A stretch of 41,505 nucleotides of DNA from UBA1189 sp964570685. GTDB lineage: Bacteria; Bacteroidota; Bacteroidia; Bacteroidales; Bacteroidaceae. The position numbers and the translations under genes were made by a program. Positions 1 through 8,643 of the stretch are shown piece by piece. Each line of letters opens with the position of its first letter. Within the stretch, counting starts at the first letter, position 1. The stretch covers positions 1 through 41,505 of the forward strand of contig CAZMZC010000027.1 in the NCBI GenBank assembly GCA_964570685.1, given 5' to 3'. The notes under the pieces were generated by a model. That model saw nothing but the letters and a program-made list of their open reading frames with translations, was not told the origin of the DNA and did no database searches.

Positions 1-49
1 TAATGTTGCTCAGGTGCTTATAAAAAACATTTATTAAAGTGTTGCGGAA

Positions 50-175
50 TTAAGGCATATATAAAATCATCACTTGGATGAATGCAGTTTTAAAACTTTT
101 GCGTAACTTCGCAGAACTATTTTTCAAGGCTTCGATTACGATTCCCTCATATCGGTCAAGTGCTGTTTTCTCCAT
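50..175 (-). pseudogene. N-terminal remnant of an IS transposase
   Basis: A 41-codon frame begins with ATG at 175 (MEKTALDRYEGIVIEALKNS...) and ends at a TAA at 52-50. From memory the wording resembles the first ~40 residues of Bacteroidales DDE transposases, which continue past the '...ILYM' position with the catalytic domain; here it stops at once. A 9-bp inverted repeat (GGTCAAGTG at 155-163, CACTTGACC at 222-230) lies around the start region. I read this as a truncated insertion-sequence remnant. The family assignment is tentative. The rest of 176-314 is AT-rich with no gene. Confidence 0.4.
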
Positions 176-314
176 CTCTTTAATGTGTGGTTGGATACCA
201 TTAAAGATACTGAAAATCAGTCACTTGACCTAATTTATTATGCTAAATAATGTTATCTAACTATCTTATTTTCAACGGATTGGAAAGAATTTAACGAAGT
301 GTTAACTATAAGAA

Positions 315-1547
315 ATGATACGTACCACATTTATCCGTTTGTTCGCCAGCACCCTCTTGCTGCTCTCCACGTCCATTCTGTGGGCTACCGAGGAAGACAA
401 GCCGTCACGCATATCTCTCTATGGCCGCAACTATGCCGGACGTGTGCTTACCAGCAATGAGGCCCGCTCGAGCAACTGGTACATGTCGTACGACGTGGCC
501 GTGGGGTTCAGCACCCGACGCGACAGCAGCGTCTATGCCTACAAGTACGGCTACCCCACGTGGGGAGTGGGCATTGCCGTGTCAAGGTTTAGCGACCTGC
601 AGTTCAGCACGCCCTCCTTCATGCCCGATGTCTACACCGTGTATGCCTCGTTTCACCGCGAGCTGATGCAGCGCGGCCGCTACACCTGGGGCTACAATTG
701 GGAAGCAGGCATCACCAGTTCGCCCGCCTACTACGACCCCGTAGGCAACCCCGACAACTTAGCGCAGAGTTCCTTCATCATGGCCTACTTCGGCGGTGGC
801 TTCTATGGCACCTACGCCCTCGGCAAGCAGTGGCAGCTGGGAGCCGAGCTCACCTATCGCCACCACTCCAACGGCAAGCTCTCGCTACCCAACACCGGCA
901 TCGACATCATAGGCACCTCCGTGTTTGTGCGCTACTCCTTGGCCGATGTCGTAGCGGATTTGTAATCCGCTACTCTTGTCGACGGGGATTTCAAATCCCC
1001 CAACACCTTTCCACCCTTCAAGCGACACATGATGGTGCACCTCGCCCTCGGTGGCGGCGTACACTCGTGTGATGCCGACTGGATAGCCTACAATCGCATG
1101 GTAGACAACCCCGAGGACAAGCAATCAGTGTTCCCCCACTATCCCAAGGTAACCCTCGTGGCCGATATGCTCTACCGCTACTCTGAGAAGCACGCCACAG
1201 GCCTTGGCCTCGACCTCACCTACTCCAGCAACATGCGCCAGCTCGAAGCCGCCGAGCGCATTATCTATGGTGACCAGCAGGTCGACGAAGGCCCCGGCTA
1301 CGCCCCCATCTCCGTAGGCGTTGGCCTCGTGCAGCAATTCTTCTGGAAGCGCTGGGCAGGCTATCTCTCTGTAGGTGTGTATCCCTATCTCAAGCGCGGC
1401 ATCTGCGAGAACCGCGGACTCTACTATCAGAAAGCCGGCGGCCGCTACTACATCCCCGAGTGGCACGATGCTTTCGTAGGCTTCGCCATCAAGGCCAACG
1501 ACTTCGTCGCCGAGTTCTTCGAGTTCTCCATCGGAAAGAGTTTCTAA
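315..1547 (+). pseudogene. PagL-like acyloxyacyl hydrolase / lipid A deacylase, split by a palindromic insertion
   Basis: Residues 1-216 (315-965) start with a signal peptide (MIRTTFIRLFASTLLLLSTS) and carry beta-barrel strands and the YRHHSNG motif, which matches the His-Ser catalytic pair of the PagL outer-membrane lipid A deacylase family. The frame stops at TAA 963-965. The same frame then stays open from 966 to 1547 (continuing HMMVHLALGGGVHSC...IGKSF) and ends with F, as outer-membrane barrels do. The stop lies within a 23-bp perfect hairpin (951-973) followed by a second hairpin (984-1000). Removing about 50 bases would give a continuous protein of roughly 390 residues. So this was one gene. 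Whether the second half is translated from ATG 1029 or 1032 is unknown. No clear promoter was seen. Confidence 0.7.
951..1000. repeat. Paired palindromic (REP-like) insertion inside a coding gene
   Basis: Two adjacent hairpins. Arms GTAGCGGATT (951-960) and AATCCGCTAC (964-973) are perfectly complementary around TGT. Arms GGGGATTT (984-991) and AAATCCCC (993-1000) surround one C. The first hairpin contributes the TAA that splits the deacylase gene. A degenerate relative of the first hairpin lies near 8430-8460. I infer a dispersed palindromic element that moved into the gene. Confidence 0.75.
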
Positions 1548-1587
1548 GCCAGTAGATTCTCCCTATAGAAGGATAACCTACTGGCTT
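1546..1587 (+). terminator. Hairpin terminator after the deacylase gene
   Basis: Ten-base arms AAGCCAGTAG (1546-1555) and CTACTGGCTT (1578-1587) overlap the TAA of the deacylase gene. There is no long T tract. It may serve the converging export operon, which ends at 1673, as well. Confidence 0.55.
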
Positions 1588-1672
1588 TGAACAACATCTA
1601 AATTATTGCCAATATTTATTACTTGACTTGTGCAGTTTCTTTTAGGCCAACGAACTTTTCTGCGTCAGCGGC

Positions 1673-2776
1673 TCAGCTCCGCTTGCGGTAGGTGAGCACG
1701 GCGAGGAGGTTGAAGAGGATGACGAAGAGGCCGAGGGCGGCAAAGTGGTGCCATAGCTCGACGAACGGTGTGCCCTTGAGGTAGACGGCACGCATGATGT
1801 CGATATAGTAGCGGGGCGGCAGGATAAGGGTGAACCGCTGCGCCCACTCGGGCATGGAGCTGATGGGGGTAAGCTGTCCGCTCAGCAGCAGGAAGATGAC
1901 GATGAAGAAGAACATCACGAACATGGTCTGCTGGATATTGTCGGAGAGGTTGGCCACGGCCACGCCAAAGCCCGAGAAGCAGAGGATGAAGAGGATGGTG
2001 GCCAGGTAGATATTGCCCAGTGAGCCGAGGGGAACCAGCCCATATACCAGCCATGCCACGACCATCGCCACGGAAATCACGAAGAGGCCGATGAGCCAGA
2101 AGGGTATCAGCTTGGCCAGTATGAAAGTGAACTTGCCCACGGGGGTGACGTTGATCTGCTCTATGGTGCCGTTCTCCTTCTCTGACACGATGTTGACTGC
2201 CGAGAGGAACCCGCATATCAGTATCACCAGCATAATCATCAGGGCGGGAATCATCAGGTGGCGGTAGTTGAGCGTGGGGTTGTAGCGGTTCTGCACGACG
2301 GTGAGGTCCGTGAGCTGCGGCGCACCCTGACTGGCCCTGTACTTCGATAGCGTGGAGCCTATGGTTTGTACCAGGTACTGGCTGCCGAGCGAGCCTTTCG
2401 TGGCGTTCACGGCATTGGCCGAGATGTCTATCTTCTGTGGCTCGACACTGGTGAGGTCGCGCTCGAAATCATCGGGTATCAGCAGTATCACATCGACCTG
2501 ACAATCTTCGAGGAGCGCGAGCGCCTCCCTATGGGTGGCGACCCCTTCGCGGATGGTGAAGTACTCGGCTGCCCGCACGTCGCTGGCTATGCGGCGCGAT
2601 AGCGTAGAGCCATCCTCGTCGATGATGGCCACGTTGACCCCACGCACATCCATCGTGGTCACCCACGGCAACACCAGTATCACCACCACGGGGAAGATGA
2701 GGATGAGGAGGGGGAGTAGCGGATTGCGGAATATCTGTATGAACTCCTTCTGTATGAGTATGGATAGTTGTCGCAT
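1673..2776 (-). CDS. ABC-2 type permease, last gene of the export operon
   Basis: 367 residues. The protein starts MRQLSILIQKEFIQIFRNP, the usual cytoplasmic lead-in of ABC-2 (YhhJ/YbhR-type) permeases. One N-terminal membrane helix (about 20-40) is followed by a large periplasmic domain (about 45-175) and five C-terminal helices (about 175-355) with the conserved ENGTIEQINVTPV stretch before them. It starts three bases after the stop of the preceding permease (2780), so the two are translationally linked and probably form a heterodimer driven by the two upstream ATPases. With HlyD and TolC homologues in the same operon, the complex should be a tripartite exporter spanning both membranes. The substrate (drug, lipid or other) cannot be read from sequence. 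Confidence 0.9.
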   Translation of the reverse strand: MRQLSILIQKEFIQIFRNPLLPLLILIFPVVVILVLPWVTTMDVRGVNVAIIDEDGSTLSRRIASDVRAAEYFTIREGVATHREALALLEDCQVDVILLIPDDFERDLTSVEPQKIDISANAVNATKGSLGSQYLVQTIGSTLSKYRASQGAPQLTDLTVVQNRYNPTLNYRHLMIPALMIMLVILICGFLSAVNIVSEKENGTIEQINVTPVGKFTFILAKLIPFWLIGLFVISVAMVVAWLVYGLVPLGSLGNIYLATILFILCFSGFGVAVANLSDNIQQTMFVMFFFIVIFLLLSGQLTPISSMPEWAQRFTLILPPRYYIDIMRAVYLKGTPFVELWHHFAALGLFVILFNLLAVLTYRKRS

Positions 2777-2779
2777 AGG

Positions 2780-3934
2780 CTATTCGAGTTTGTCCTTGAA
2801 GTTCTTGAGCGAGATGCCCATGAGCACCAGGGTCATGGATACGAGTATAATCAGCTCTTTCGTCACAGCAGCCAGGGGCAAGCCCATAATCATCAGCTTG
2901 CGGATGGCCTCGATATACCACCGAGCGGGGACGATGTAGGTGAGGGGCTTCAGCACCGCAGGCAGGTTCTCTATGGGGAACATCATGCCCGAGAGCATCA
3001 TCATGGGCAGCAGCAGCACCATCGCCGATATGAGCAGTGCCACGACTTGCGACGAGACGAGCGTAGACACGAGCAGCCCCAAGGCGAGCGAGAGTATCAG
3101 GTAGATGACCGAGAGAACCACGATGCCTCCCAAGCCGCCACTCATGGGCACATCGAGCAGGTAGCGGGCAATGAGCAGGATGGTGACAAGGTTGATGCAC
3201 GAGATGACGAAGTAGGGTATCATCTTGGCAAAGATGATCTTGATGGGGCGCACGGGCGACACGAGCAGCACCTCCATGGTGCCCACCTCCTTCTCACGGA
3301 CGATGGACACAGAGGTCATCATCGCACATATCAGGATGAAGATAAGGCCCATGATGCCCGGCACGAAGTTGTAGGCCGACTTCATCTGCGGATTGTAGAG
3401 GAGGTGGAGATTGAGCGGTGGAGCCCCCCCTACCTCCCCCAAGGGGGAGTACTCTATCATCGCGGAGCCTATCTTCCCCCCTTGGGGGGATAAGAGGGGG
3501 GCCATCACTTGCTGCAAATAAACAGCTCCCGTCTGGGCGATGTTGGTGTTCGAGGCATCGAAGACGAACTGCACGGCAGGAGGGGTGTCAATCCCCTCGG
3601 AGCGCTGGGCTATCAGGCGGTCGTAGTCTTCATCGAAGACAACCACGGCATCGGCCCTGCCACTGCGCAGCAGCTTGTCGATATCGAGGTGGCTGGCATA
3701 GTCGACAACCGTGAAGTAGGGATTATTGGAGAGCTTCTCCACCACCTGGCGCACCCCCTCGGTGCGGTTGGGGGCCATGATGGCGACATTCAAGTTGTTG
3801 ACCTCGGTAGATATGGCGAAGCCAAAGAGCACCATCAGCACCACGGGGATGATCAGCACGATCATCATCGTGCGCAAATCGCGCAGGATATGCAGCGACT
3901 CTTTCTTTACGAACGACAGGAAATTACTCTTCAT
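2780..3934 (-). CDS. ABC-2 type permease with an in-frame repeat insertion
   Basis: I place the start at ATG 3934 (MKSNFLSFVKKESLHILRDL): a GAGGAGAG ribosome site lies just upstream and longer starts would overlap the ATPase gene. Topology matches the sister permease: one helix, a periplasmic domain, then five helices with the REKEVGTMEVLLVSPVRP motif. The periplasmic domain contains an unusual segment reading LLSPQGGKIGSAMIEYSPLG and then EVGGAPPL, encoded by the GC-rich palindromic element at 3422-3503. Homologues would be expected to run directly from the domain into LLYNPQMKSAYNFVPG. The frame is kept, so the gene probably still works with about 28 extra residues in a periplasmic loop. 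Confidence 0.88.
   Translation of the reverse strand: MKSNFLSFVKKESLHILRDLRTMMIVLIIPVVLMVLFGFAISTEVNNLNVAIMAPNRTEGVRQVVEKLSNNPYFTVVDYASHLDIDKLLRSGRADAVVVFDEDYDRLIAQRSEGIDTPPAVQFVFDASNTNIAQTGAVYLQQVMAPLLSPQGGKIGSAMIEYSPLGEVGGAPPLNLHLLYNPQMKSAYNFVPGIMGLIFILICAMMTSVSIVREKEVGTMEVLLVSPVRPIKIIFAKMIPYFVISCINLVTILLIARYLLDVPMSGGLGGIVVLSVIYLILSLALGLLVSTLVSSQVVALLISAMVLLLPMMMLSGMMFPIENLPAVLKPLTYIVPARWYIEAIRKLMIMGLPLAAVTKELIILVSMTLVLMGISLKNFKDKLE
3422..3503. repeat. REPIN-like inverted GC-rich element kept in frame within a permease gene
   Basis: Two inverted half-copies face each other. The left half has GCCCCCCCT (3423-3431) followed by CTCCCCCAAGGGGGAG. The right half has TTCCCCCCTTGGGGGGA ending with AGGGGGGCC (3495-3503). 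About 28 bases separate them. Each half is itself a small hairpin and the outer arms also pair. The layout is that of paired REP sequences. The element adds a multiple of three bases with no stop on the coding strand. Confidence 0.75.
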
Positions 3935-3938
3935 GGCA

Positions 3939-4679
3939 TCACTCTCCTCGTTTGGCACCACGGGCCAGGATGCGGAACACCTCATCCATTGACTCAGCGG
4001 CAAATTGTTCTTTCAGTCGGGCCGGCGTGTCGAGTGCCTTCACCTCGCCATCGACCATGATGGATACGCGGGTGCAATACTCGGCCTCGTCCATATAGTG
4101 CGTGGTGACGAATATGGTGGTACCGCTATCGGCAGCCTCATAGATCATCTCCCAGAACTGGCGGCGCGTGATGGGGTCGACACCGCCCGTAGGCTCATCG
4201 AGAAACACCACTTCGGGGCGGTGTATGGTGGCCACGGCAAACGACAGTTTCTGCTTCCAGCCGAGCGGCAATGAGCCTACGAGTGTGTTGCGCTCTGAGG
4301 CAAAGTGGAGCCTTTCGAGCAGCTCCGCGGCGCGCTGCTCGGTTTCGGACTTCGACAAGCCGTAGATGCCTGCAAAGAGGCGGATATTCTCCCACACCGT
4401 CAGGTCGTTGTAGAGCGAGAAGCGCTGGCTCATATAGCCGATATGGCGTTTTATCTGTTCGCCCTCGCGCATCACATCGTAGCCGGCCACCGTACCGCTG
4501 CCCGATGTAGGGTAGCTCAGCCCGCAAAGCATACGCATGGCGGTGGTCTTGCCGGCACCGTTGGCTCCGAGGAATCCGAATATCTCGCCCCGCTCCACAT
4601 CGAAGGAGATGCGGCTCACGGCAGTGAAGTCACCGAAGCGCTTGGTCAGTTCCCTTACAGATATTATGCTATTGCTCAT
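3939..4679 (-). CDS. ABC transporter ATP-binding protein (second ATPase of the exporter)
   Basis: 246 residues with Walker A GANGAGKT (about 38-45), Q-loop region MSQRFSLYNDLT, Walker B VVFLDEPTGGVD and switch histidine in VTTHYMDEAEY. The ABC signature is degenerate (LPLGWKQ instead of LSGGxxQ), which occurs in one half of paired DrrA/YbhF-type systems. Its ATG overlaps the stop of the upstream ATPase by four bases (4676-4679), and its stop lies five bases before the next permease start, so translation is coupled. It should power the two permeases together with the other ATPase. Confidence 0.92.
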   Translation of the reverse strand: MSNSIISVRELTKRFGDFTAVSRISFDVERGEIFGFLGANGAGKTTAMRMLCGLSYPTSGSGTVAGYDVMREGEQIKRHIGYMSQRFSLYNDLTVWENIRLFAGIYGLSKSETEQRAAELLERLHFASERNTLVGSLPLGWKQKLSFAVATIHRPEVVFLDEPTGGVDPITRRQFWEMIYEAADSGTTIFVTTHYMDEAEYCTRVSIMVDGEVKALDTPARLKEQFAAESMDEVFRILARGAKRGE

Positions 4680-5575
4680 CGCTTCATCAGTTTTATAAAC
4701 ATATCTTCAATCGTAGGCTCCACAGGCTCTATATGCAGGCCGCCTACGTGGGCGAGCTGCTGCCTGAAGCGGTGGATGTCAAAGCCTTCGCCTACCACCA
4801 GATGGTGTGTCTCGCCAAACGGGTAGCACTCCGCCACGCCTGCCGCCTTGCGCACCGCGAGGAGCAGCCGGTACATATTGTCGGCCTTGACGGCATACAG
4901 CGGGGAGTCGAATCCCGCCACGATATCGGTGGGCGTGTCAATGCCAAGGATGGTCCCTTCGTTGCACAGCGCTATGCGGTCGCACCGCGAGGCCTCATCC
5001 ATATAGGGTGTCGACACGAGGATGGTGATACCCCGCTCCTTGAGGCCCGACAGCATATCCCAGAACTCGCTTCGGCTCACGGCATCTACACCCGTCGTAG
5101 GCTCATCCAGGAGCAGCACGCTCGGGCGGTGTATGAGGGCACACGACAGGGCGAGCTTCTGCTTCATACCTCCCGACAGCTTGCCTGCCCTGCGCCGTTT
5201 GAACGGCTCTATCTGCCGATAGATGGGGGCAACAAGGTCGTACGACTCCTTCATATCCACGCCAAATAGGGCGGCGAAGAACTCCAAGTTCTCCTCCACC
5301 GTGAGGTCCTGATACAGAGAGAAGCGCCCGGGCATATAGCCCACACGCTCTCGGATGGCGCGGTAGTCCTTCACCATATCGAAGCCATCTACACTGGCCC
5401 TGCCGCTATCGGGGGTGAGCAGCGTCGCCAGCAGGCGGAAGAGCGTAGTCTTGCCCGCTCCGTCGGGGCCGATGAGGCCGAACAGCTCGCCTCGCTCCAC
5501 CTCGAAGGATACACGGTCAAGTGCCTTCACCTTGCCGTAGCTCTTCGATATATTTTCTATTTTTATGGATGGCAT
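4676..5575 (-). CDS. ABC transporter ATP-binding protein (first ATPase of the exporter)
   Basis: 299 residues. Walker A is GPDGAGKT (about 36-43), the signature is canonical LSGGMKQ, Walker B is VLLLDEPTTGVD, and the H-loop position reads STPYMDEA (a threonine-proline rather than the usual TTH). One subunit thus has a good signature and an altered switch position while its partner has a degenerate signature, a complementary asymmetry that suggests an obligate heterodimer. The C-terminal 80 residues are the DrrA-type extension (VAGFDSPLYAVKADNMYRLL). The start is preceded by the telomere-like tract at 5588-5608 and not by a strong ribosome site. Confidence 0.92.
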   Translation of the reverse strand: MPSIKIENISKSYGKVKALDRVSFEVERGELFGLIGPDGAGKTTLFRLLATLLTPDSGRASVDGFDMVKDYRAIRERVGYMPGRFSLYQDLTVEENLEFFAALFGVDMKESYDLVAPIYRQIEPFKRRRAGKLSGGMKQKLALSCALIHRPSVLLLDEPTTGVDAVSRSEFWDMLSGLKERGITILVSTPYMDEASRCDRIALCNEGTILGIDTPTDIVAGFDSPLYAVKADNMYRLLLAVRKAAGVAECYPFGETHHLVVGEGFDIHRFRQQLAHVGGLHIEPVEPTIEDMFIKLMKR

Positions 5576-5587
5576 GGGGGAGTAGTG

Positions 5588-5656
5588 TTTAGGGTTTAGG
5601 GTTTAGGGTTGATGACCTGTTTTAATTTTCAATTTTTAATTTTTAATTCTCAATTC
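5588..5656. repeat. Composite repeat: three TTTAGGG units plus an AT-rich tract
   Basis: TTTAGGG is repeated three times without interruption (5588-5608). After 10 bases an AT tract of the form GTTTTAATTTTCAATTTTT continues to 5656, overlapping the TGA of the HlyD gene. An inverted second copy of the same composite lies at 15109-15187, also next to an ABC ATPase start. Confidence 0.8.
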
Positions 5657-6543
5657 AAATCCACTTCCCCATACATCCCCAGCTTGATTCGCCCGTCGTT
5701 CTTCACGGCAATCTTCACGGCATACACGAGGTTGGCGCGTGTGTTGCGTGTCTGTATGGCCTTGGGGGTAAACTCGCTCTCGGGCGATATCCACGTCACA
5801 CGTCCCGGGTAGGTGTATTGCTGGTCGCCACCGAAGTCGGCCGTCACGGTCACCTCATCGCCGAGGTTTACCTGTGCCAGCTGGTCGGAGGTGAAGTAGG
5901 CCCGCAGGTACACGTTGTCGAGGTCGGCCACCTTCATCAGCGGTGTGCCCATAGCCACCAGTTCGCCAGCGTGCTTGTAACACGCTATCACCGTGCCGCC
6001 GATGGGCGATGCGATGCGGCACTTGGCTATGCGGTCGTCTATCGAGGCTATCTGCGCCGCTATGGCGCTGGCGTTGTAGTCGATGGCCGAGCTGTTGCTC
6101 TTCAGTGCCCTCAGCTGGGCAGCCAGCTGGCTCTCGAGGATGCCGAGCTGTGCCTCTATGTCATCCATCTGCTTGGTGGGCACGGCATTCTTGGCCACCA
6201 GCTTCTCCACCCTTGCCCGCTCCGACTCGAGGTTGGCAATCTGCTTGCGCAGCGAAGCCACCTGGCTCTCTATGTCGGGGCGTGCGCTCTGTACCGAGGC
6301 AGCCTGTGCCTCCAGTTGCACCCGTTGCAGATGCAGCTGCACCGTATCGATAACACCCACCACGGTGCCCTCCTCTACCGTGCTGCCCTCCTGCACGTCG
6401 AGCCACAGCAGCCCGCCCGCACCCTGGCTGGCCACAAGGATTTCTTCGGCTTCAAAACTGCCGCAAGCGTCATATTCCGCTTCGTTGCCGCAAGCACAGC
6501 ATAGTGCCACTGCAGCCCATAGATACATTGATTTTGTTTTCAT
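5650..6543 (-). CDS. HlyD-family periplasmic adaptor lipoprotein of the exporter
   Basis: 297 residues. The N-terminus is a lipoprotein-like signal (MKTKSMYLWAAVALCCACGN, likely lipidated at the last Cys). It is followed by the first lipoyl/biotinyl half (about 30-65), a long alpha-hairpin coiled coil (about 70-175, rich in Q, A, L and E), the second lipoyl half (CRIASPIGGTVIACYKHAGE) and a beta-barrel domain (about 215-297). This is the YhiI/EmrA-type adaptor joining the inner-membrane permeases to the TolC channel. It begins nine bases downstream of the TolC gene. The stop codon lies within the AT-rich repeat. Confidence 0.93.
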   Translation of the reverse strand: MKTKSMYLWAAVALCCACGNEAEYDACGSFEAEEILVASQGAGGLLWLDVQEGSTVEEGTVVGVIDTVQLHLQRVQLEAQAASVQSARPDIESQVASLRKQIANLESERARVEKLVAKNAVPTKQMDDIEAQLGILESQLAAQLRALKSNSSAIDYNASAIAAQIASIDDRIAKCRIASPIGGTVIACYKHAGELVAMGTPLMKVADLDNVYLRAYFTSDQLAQVNLGDEVTVTADFGGDQQYTYPGRVTWISPESEFTPKAIQTRNTRANLVYAVKIAVKNDGRIKLGMYGEVDLN

Positions 6544-6552
6544 ATATATAAG

Positions 6553-7827
6553 TTATTTATTCAACGTATGCTTCAAGTCATATATCGCCTTCACCAGCTC
6601 TATCTCGTGCGTGCTGCGGGCAATCTTGGCTGCCGACTCCTCGCTGATCTTGCCCAGCAGGTCGTTGGTGTCGATGATGCCCTCCTGCAGGCGCACCTCG
6701 GCCGCTTCGCGCACATTGCTGCGCAGCTCTACTATGCGGTCGTCGTCCTTGAGTGCCGTGCGCAGGCGCTGTATCTCGGCATCCTCCTGCTCGGCCTTCA
6801 GACGGGTGTTGAAGGTGAAGACATCGCGTTGCAAGGCCAGGCTCTCACGGGCGTTCTGCACCTGCTTGCGCGAGGTCTGCGAGGTATACAGGCCGCTGAT
6901 GTTCCACTGCATGCGCACACCCACTATACCGTTGAGGCTCCATCGGCTGTTCATCATATTCTCAAACATGTTCAGCCCCGGATAGCCGTAGTATCCCTGA
7001 GCGAAGAGTGCCACGCGCGGCATCAGCGCCACGTCGAGCATCTGCTCCCGCGCCTGTAGCAGCGACAGCTTCGCGTCGAGCAGGCCCAGTTCGGGACGCT
7101 CGGGCTCGTAGCTCTCAGGCACTATCGCCACAGGCACCTGTAGCGACCCGCCTACAGGCTCGCCCACAAACAGCTCCAGCATGCGGCGGAAGCTCTTTGC
7201 ACGCGCCTTCACCTGCGCGAGGTTCTGCCCTGCCGTGAGCAGCTGCACCTCCACGGCATCGGCATCGGCAGGCATGGCCACCCCGTTCTCGGCAAGCGTG
7301 CGCACATGGTCGAGGCTATGCTGCAGGCGTTGCACCATCTCCTCTATCTGCCGCTGCTGCTCCTGCATCAGCAGGATGCCGAAGTAGAGCTCCTCCACGC
7401 GGCTCTCCACCGCATACAGCTCCACCTCCACGTTCATCTGCGCCTCGCGAGCCTCGCCGTCGGCCATCAGTCGGTCGGCACGGCTCTTGCCACCGTCCCA
7501 GATGGTCTGCTGCACATCGAGCTGCACCTTGTACTGGTCCTTGCGCAGCCCCGGCATGTCGAGCCCCTGCATGACCAGCATCGACTCAAACTCCTCGGGC
7601 CACCGCATCACATCGCTCTGATACGTCGCCTGAGCCGATAGGCTCACTTGTGGCAGCCACGCCCTTGCGGCATTGTTCAGCGTATACTCACGGCTCTGCG
7701 CTATGAGTCCATACTGCCTCACCATCGGGTAGTGCTCCCGTGCCAGCTGCTTGCACCTGTCGAGGCTCGGCTGCGCCACTGCCGTGAGTGCGGCCAGCAG
7801 CATTGTCAGCAATAGTGTCCTTTTCAT
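6553..7827 (-). CDS. TolC-family outer membrane efflux channel
   Basis: About 425 residues. I choose ATG 7827 (MKRTLLLTMLLAALTAVAQPS, a good signal peptide). ATG 7833 is two codons upstream and equally possible. The frame extends further to 7893, but that part overlaps a promoter-like TTACTTTG (7873-7866) and does not look like protein. The body has two OEP repeats, each with long amphipathic coiled coils (for example EEMVQRLQHSLDHVRTLAEN) and beta strands such as LSLSAQATYQSD. This is the outer-membrane exit duct. It is the first gene of the operon, so the operon promoter should lie in 7840-7950. Confidence 0.93.
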   Translation of the reverse strand: MKRTLLLTMLLAALTAVAQPSLDRCKQLAREHYPMVRQYGLIAQSREYTLNNAARAWLPQVSLSAQATYQSDVMRWPEEFESMLVMQGLDMPGLRKDQYKVQLDVQQTIWDGGKSRADRLMADGEAREAQMNVEVELYAVESRVEELYFGILLMQEQQRQIEEMVQRLQHSLDHVRTLAENGVAMPADADAVEVQLLTAGQNLAQVKARAKSFRRMLELFVGEPVGGSLQVPVAIVPESYEPERPELGLLDAKLSLLQAREQMLDVALMPRVALFAQGYYGYPGLNMFENMMNSRWSLNGIVGVRMQWNISGLYTSQTSRKQVQNARESLALQRDVFTFNTRLKAEQEDAEIQRLRTALKDDDRIVELRSNVREAAEVRLQEGIIDTNDLLGKISEESAAKIARSTHEIELVKAIYDLKHTLNK

Positions 7828-7932
7828 ATTCATGGATGTATGATACATTTTTTCTGTTTCCGCTGCAAAGTAAGCAAATAAATTCCTGCCCACCCACTAG
7901 TGTCTATTAATAAATGTTAATCAGGATTGTAT

Positions 7933-8064
7933 TCAAAATCCAGTTGCTTGCACACAAGGCTTAAATATTTCGTTCCAATCAAACCCCTCGCACGAAACAA
8001 TGCACAAGGAAAGAGGGAGTATAAATGCTAATGTGCGAAGCACTGCTAAAAAAGCCCTTTTCAT
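7933..8064 (-). CDS. Small putative lipoprotein, 43 residues
   Basis: An open frame starts at ATG 8064 with MKRAFLAVLRTLAFILPLSL followed by CIVSC. This is a basic start, a 15-residue hydrophobic core and a lipobox-like IVSC. The mature part is only about 18 residues and contains EGFDWNEIFKPCVQ. Signal peptides rarely occur by chance, so I believe it is real, but no family is recognised. It is co-directional with the export operon about 100 bases away and ends at TGA 7935-7933. A purine-rich GGAGGAA lies about 28 bases upstream, too far to be a normal ribosome site. Confidence 0.45.
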   Translation of the reverse strand: MKRAFLAVLRTLAFILPLSLCIVSCEGFDWNEIFKPCVQATGF

Positions 8065-8559
8065 ATTATTGAATGTGCCGCGTTCAGTTCCTCCGTGACA
8101 TCTATCAGTTTAAAATAAAGAAGCGTGGAACTGAAGTACTACCGCGAAAGTGGAGGTCGTAGGATAAACCTTTCAAAACACAATAGACAAACAATTCCGC
8201 GCTATATAGCGCAGAACCGTCCGTGCCATTCCTGTTTTGATGAAAATTTCCTACGTTTCCACTTTCAAGAATGAAGCACAACGCTTCTACCAATAAAATT
8301 AAAAGTCGGTGGAGCGCACTCCACTCGATGCAAAAGTACTAATTATTTATGACAATTCGTGATAAATTCACGAAAATTCATGTCTCAAAGAAAAAGGGAA
8401 CACGAAACAAAGGGAGCAAAGGCTTTAATACAGATGTTGCGGAACAGGGACGACCGATTACAAATCAGCCGTGACTGACAGACCTCCTATTATCTCGAAA
8501 CGCCTGCCCGATTTTTCTTTTCTCTCAATCCATTAAATCGCGAGGAGCCTCAGAAAAAG

Positions 8560-8643
8560 TAAATCATAAGCACTGAATAGTAAATCAAAGCTTATGATTT
8601 AGTATTCACAAGCTTTGAATATTAAATCAGTGCTTATGATTTA
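8560..8643. repeat. Nested inverted repeat built from AAATCATAAGC-type words
   Basis: The outer arms are perfect over 17 bp: TAAATCATAAGCACTGA (8560-8576) and its complement (8627-8643). Inner arms TCAAAGCTT (8585-8593) and AAGCTTTGA (8610-8618) also pair. The spacers are built from the same words (AATATTAAATCA, GTATTCA). The same vocabulary recurs at 41458-41505. Confidence 0.8.

Noticed and set aside
5588..5608. Eukaryotic telomere contamination suggested by TTTAGGG repeats
   Set aside because: Only three units, embedded inside a bacterial operon, with a second inverted copy in another bacterial leader.
8105..8293. A 62-codon minus-strand open frame (MVEALCFILESGNVGNFHQN...)
   Set aside because: No signal, motif or ribosome site. 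It looks like the translation of a dispersed non-coding repeat, but I cannot prove that.
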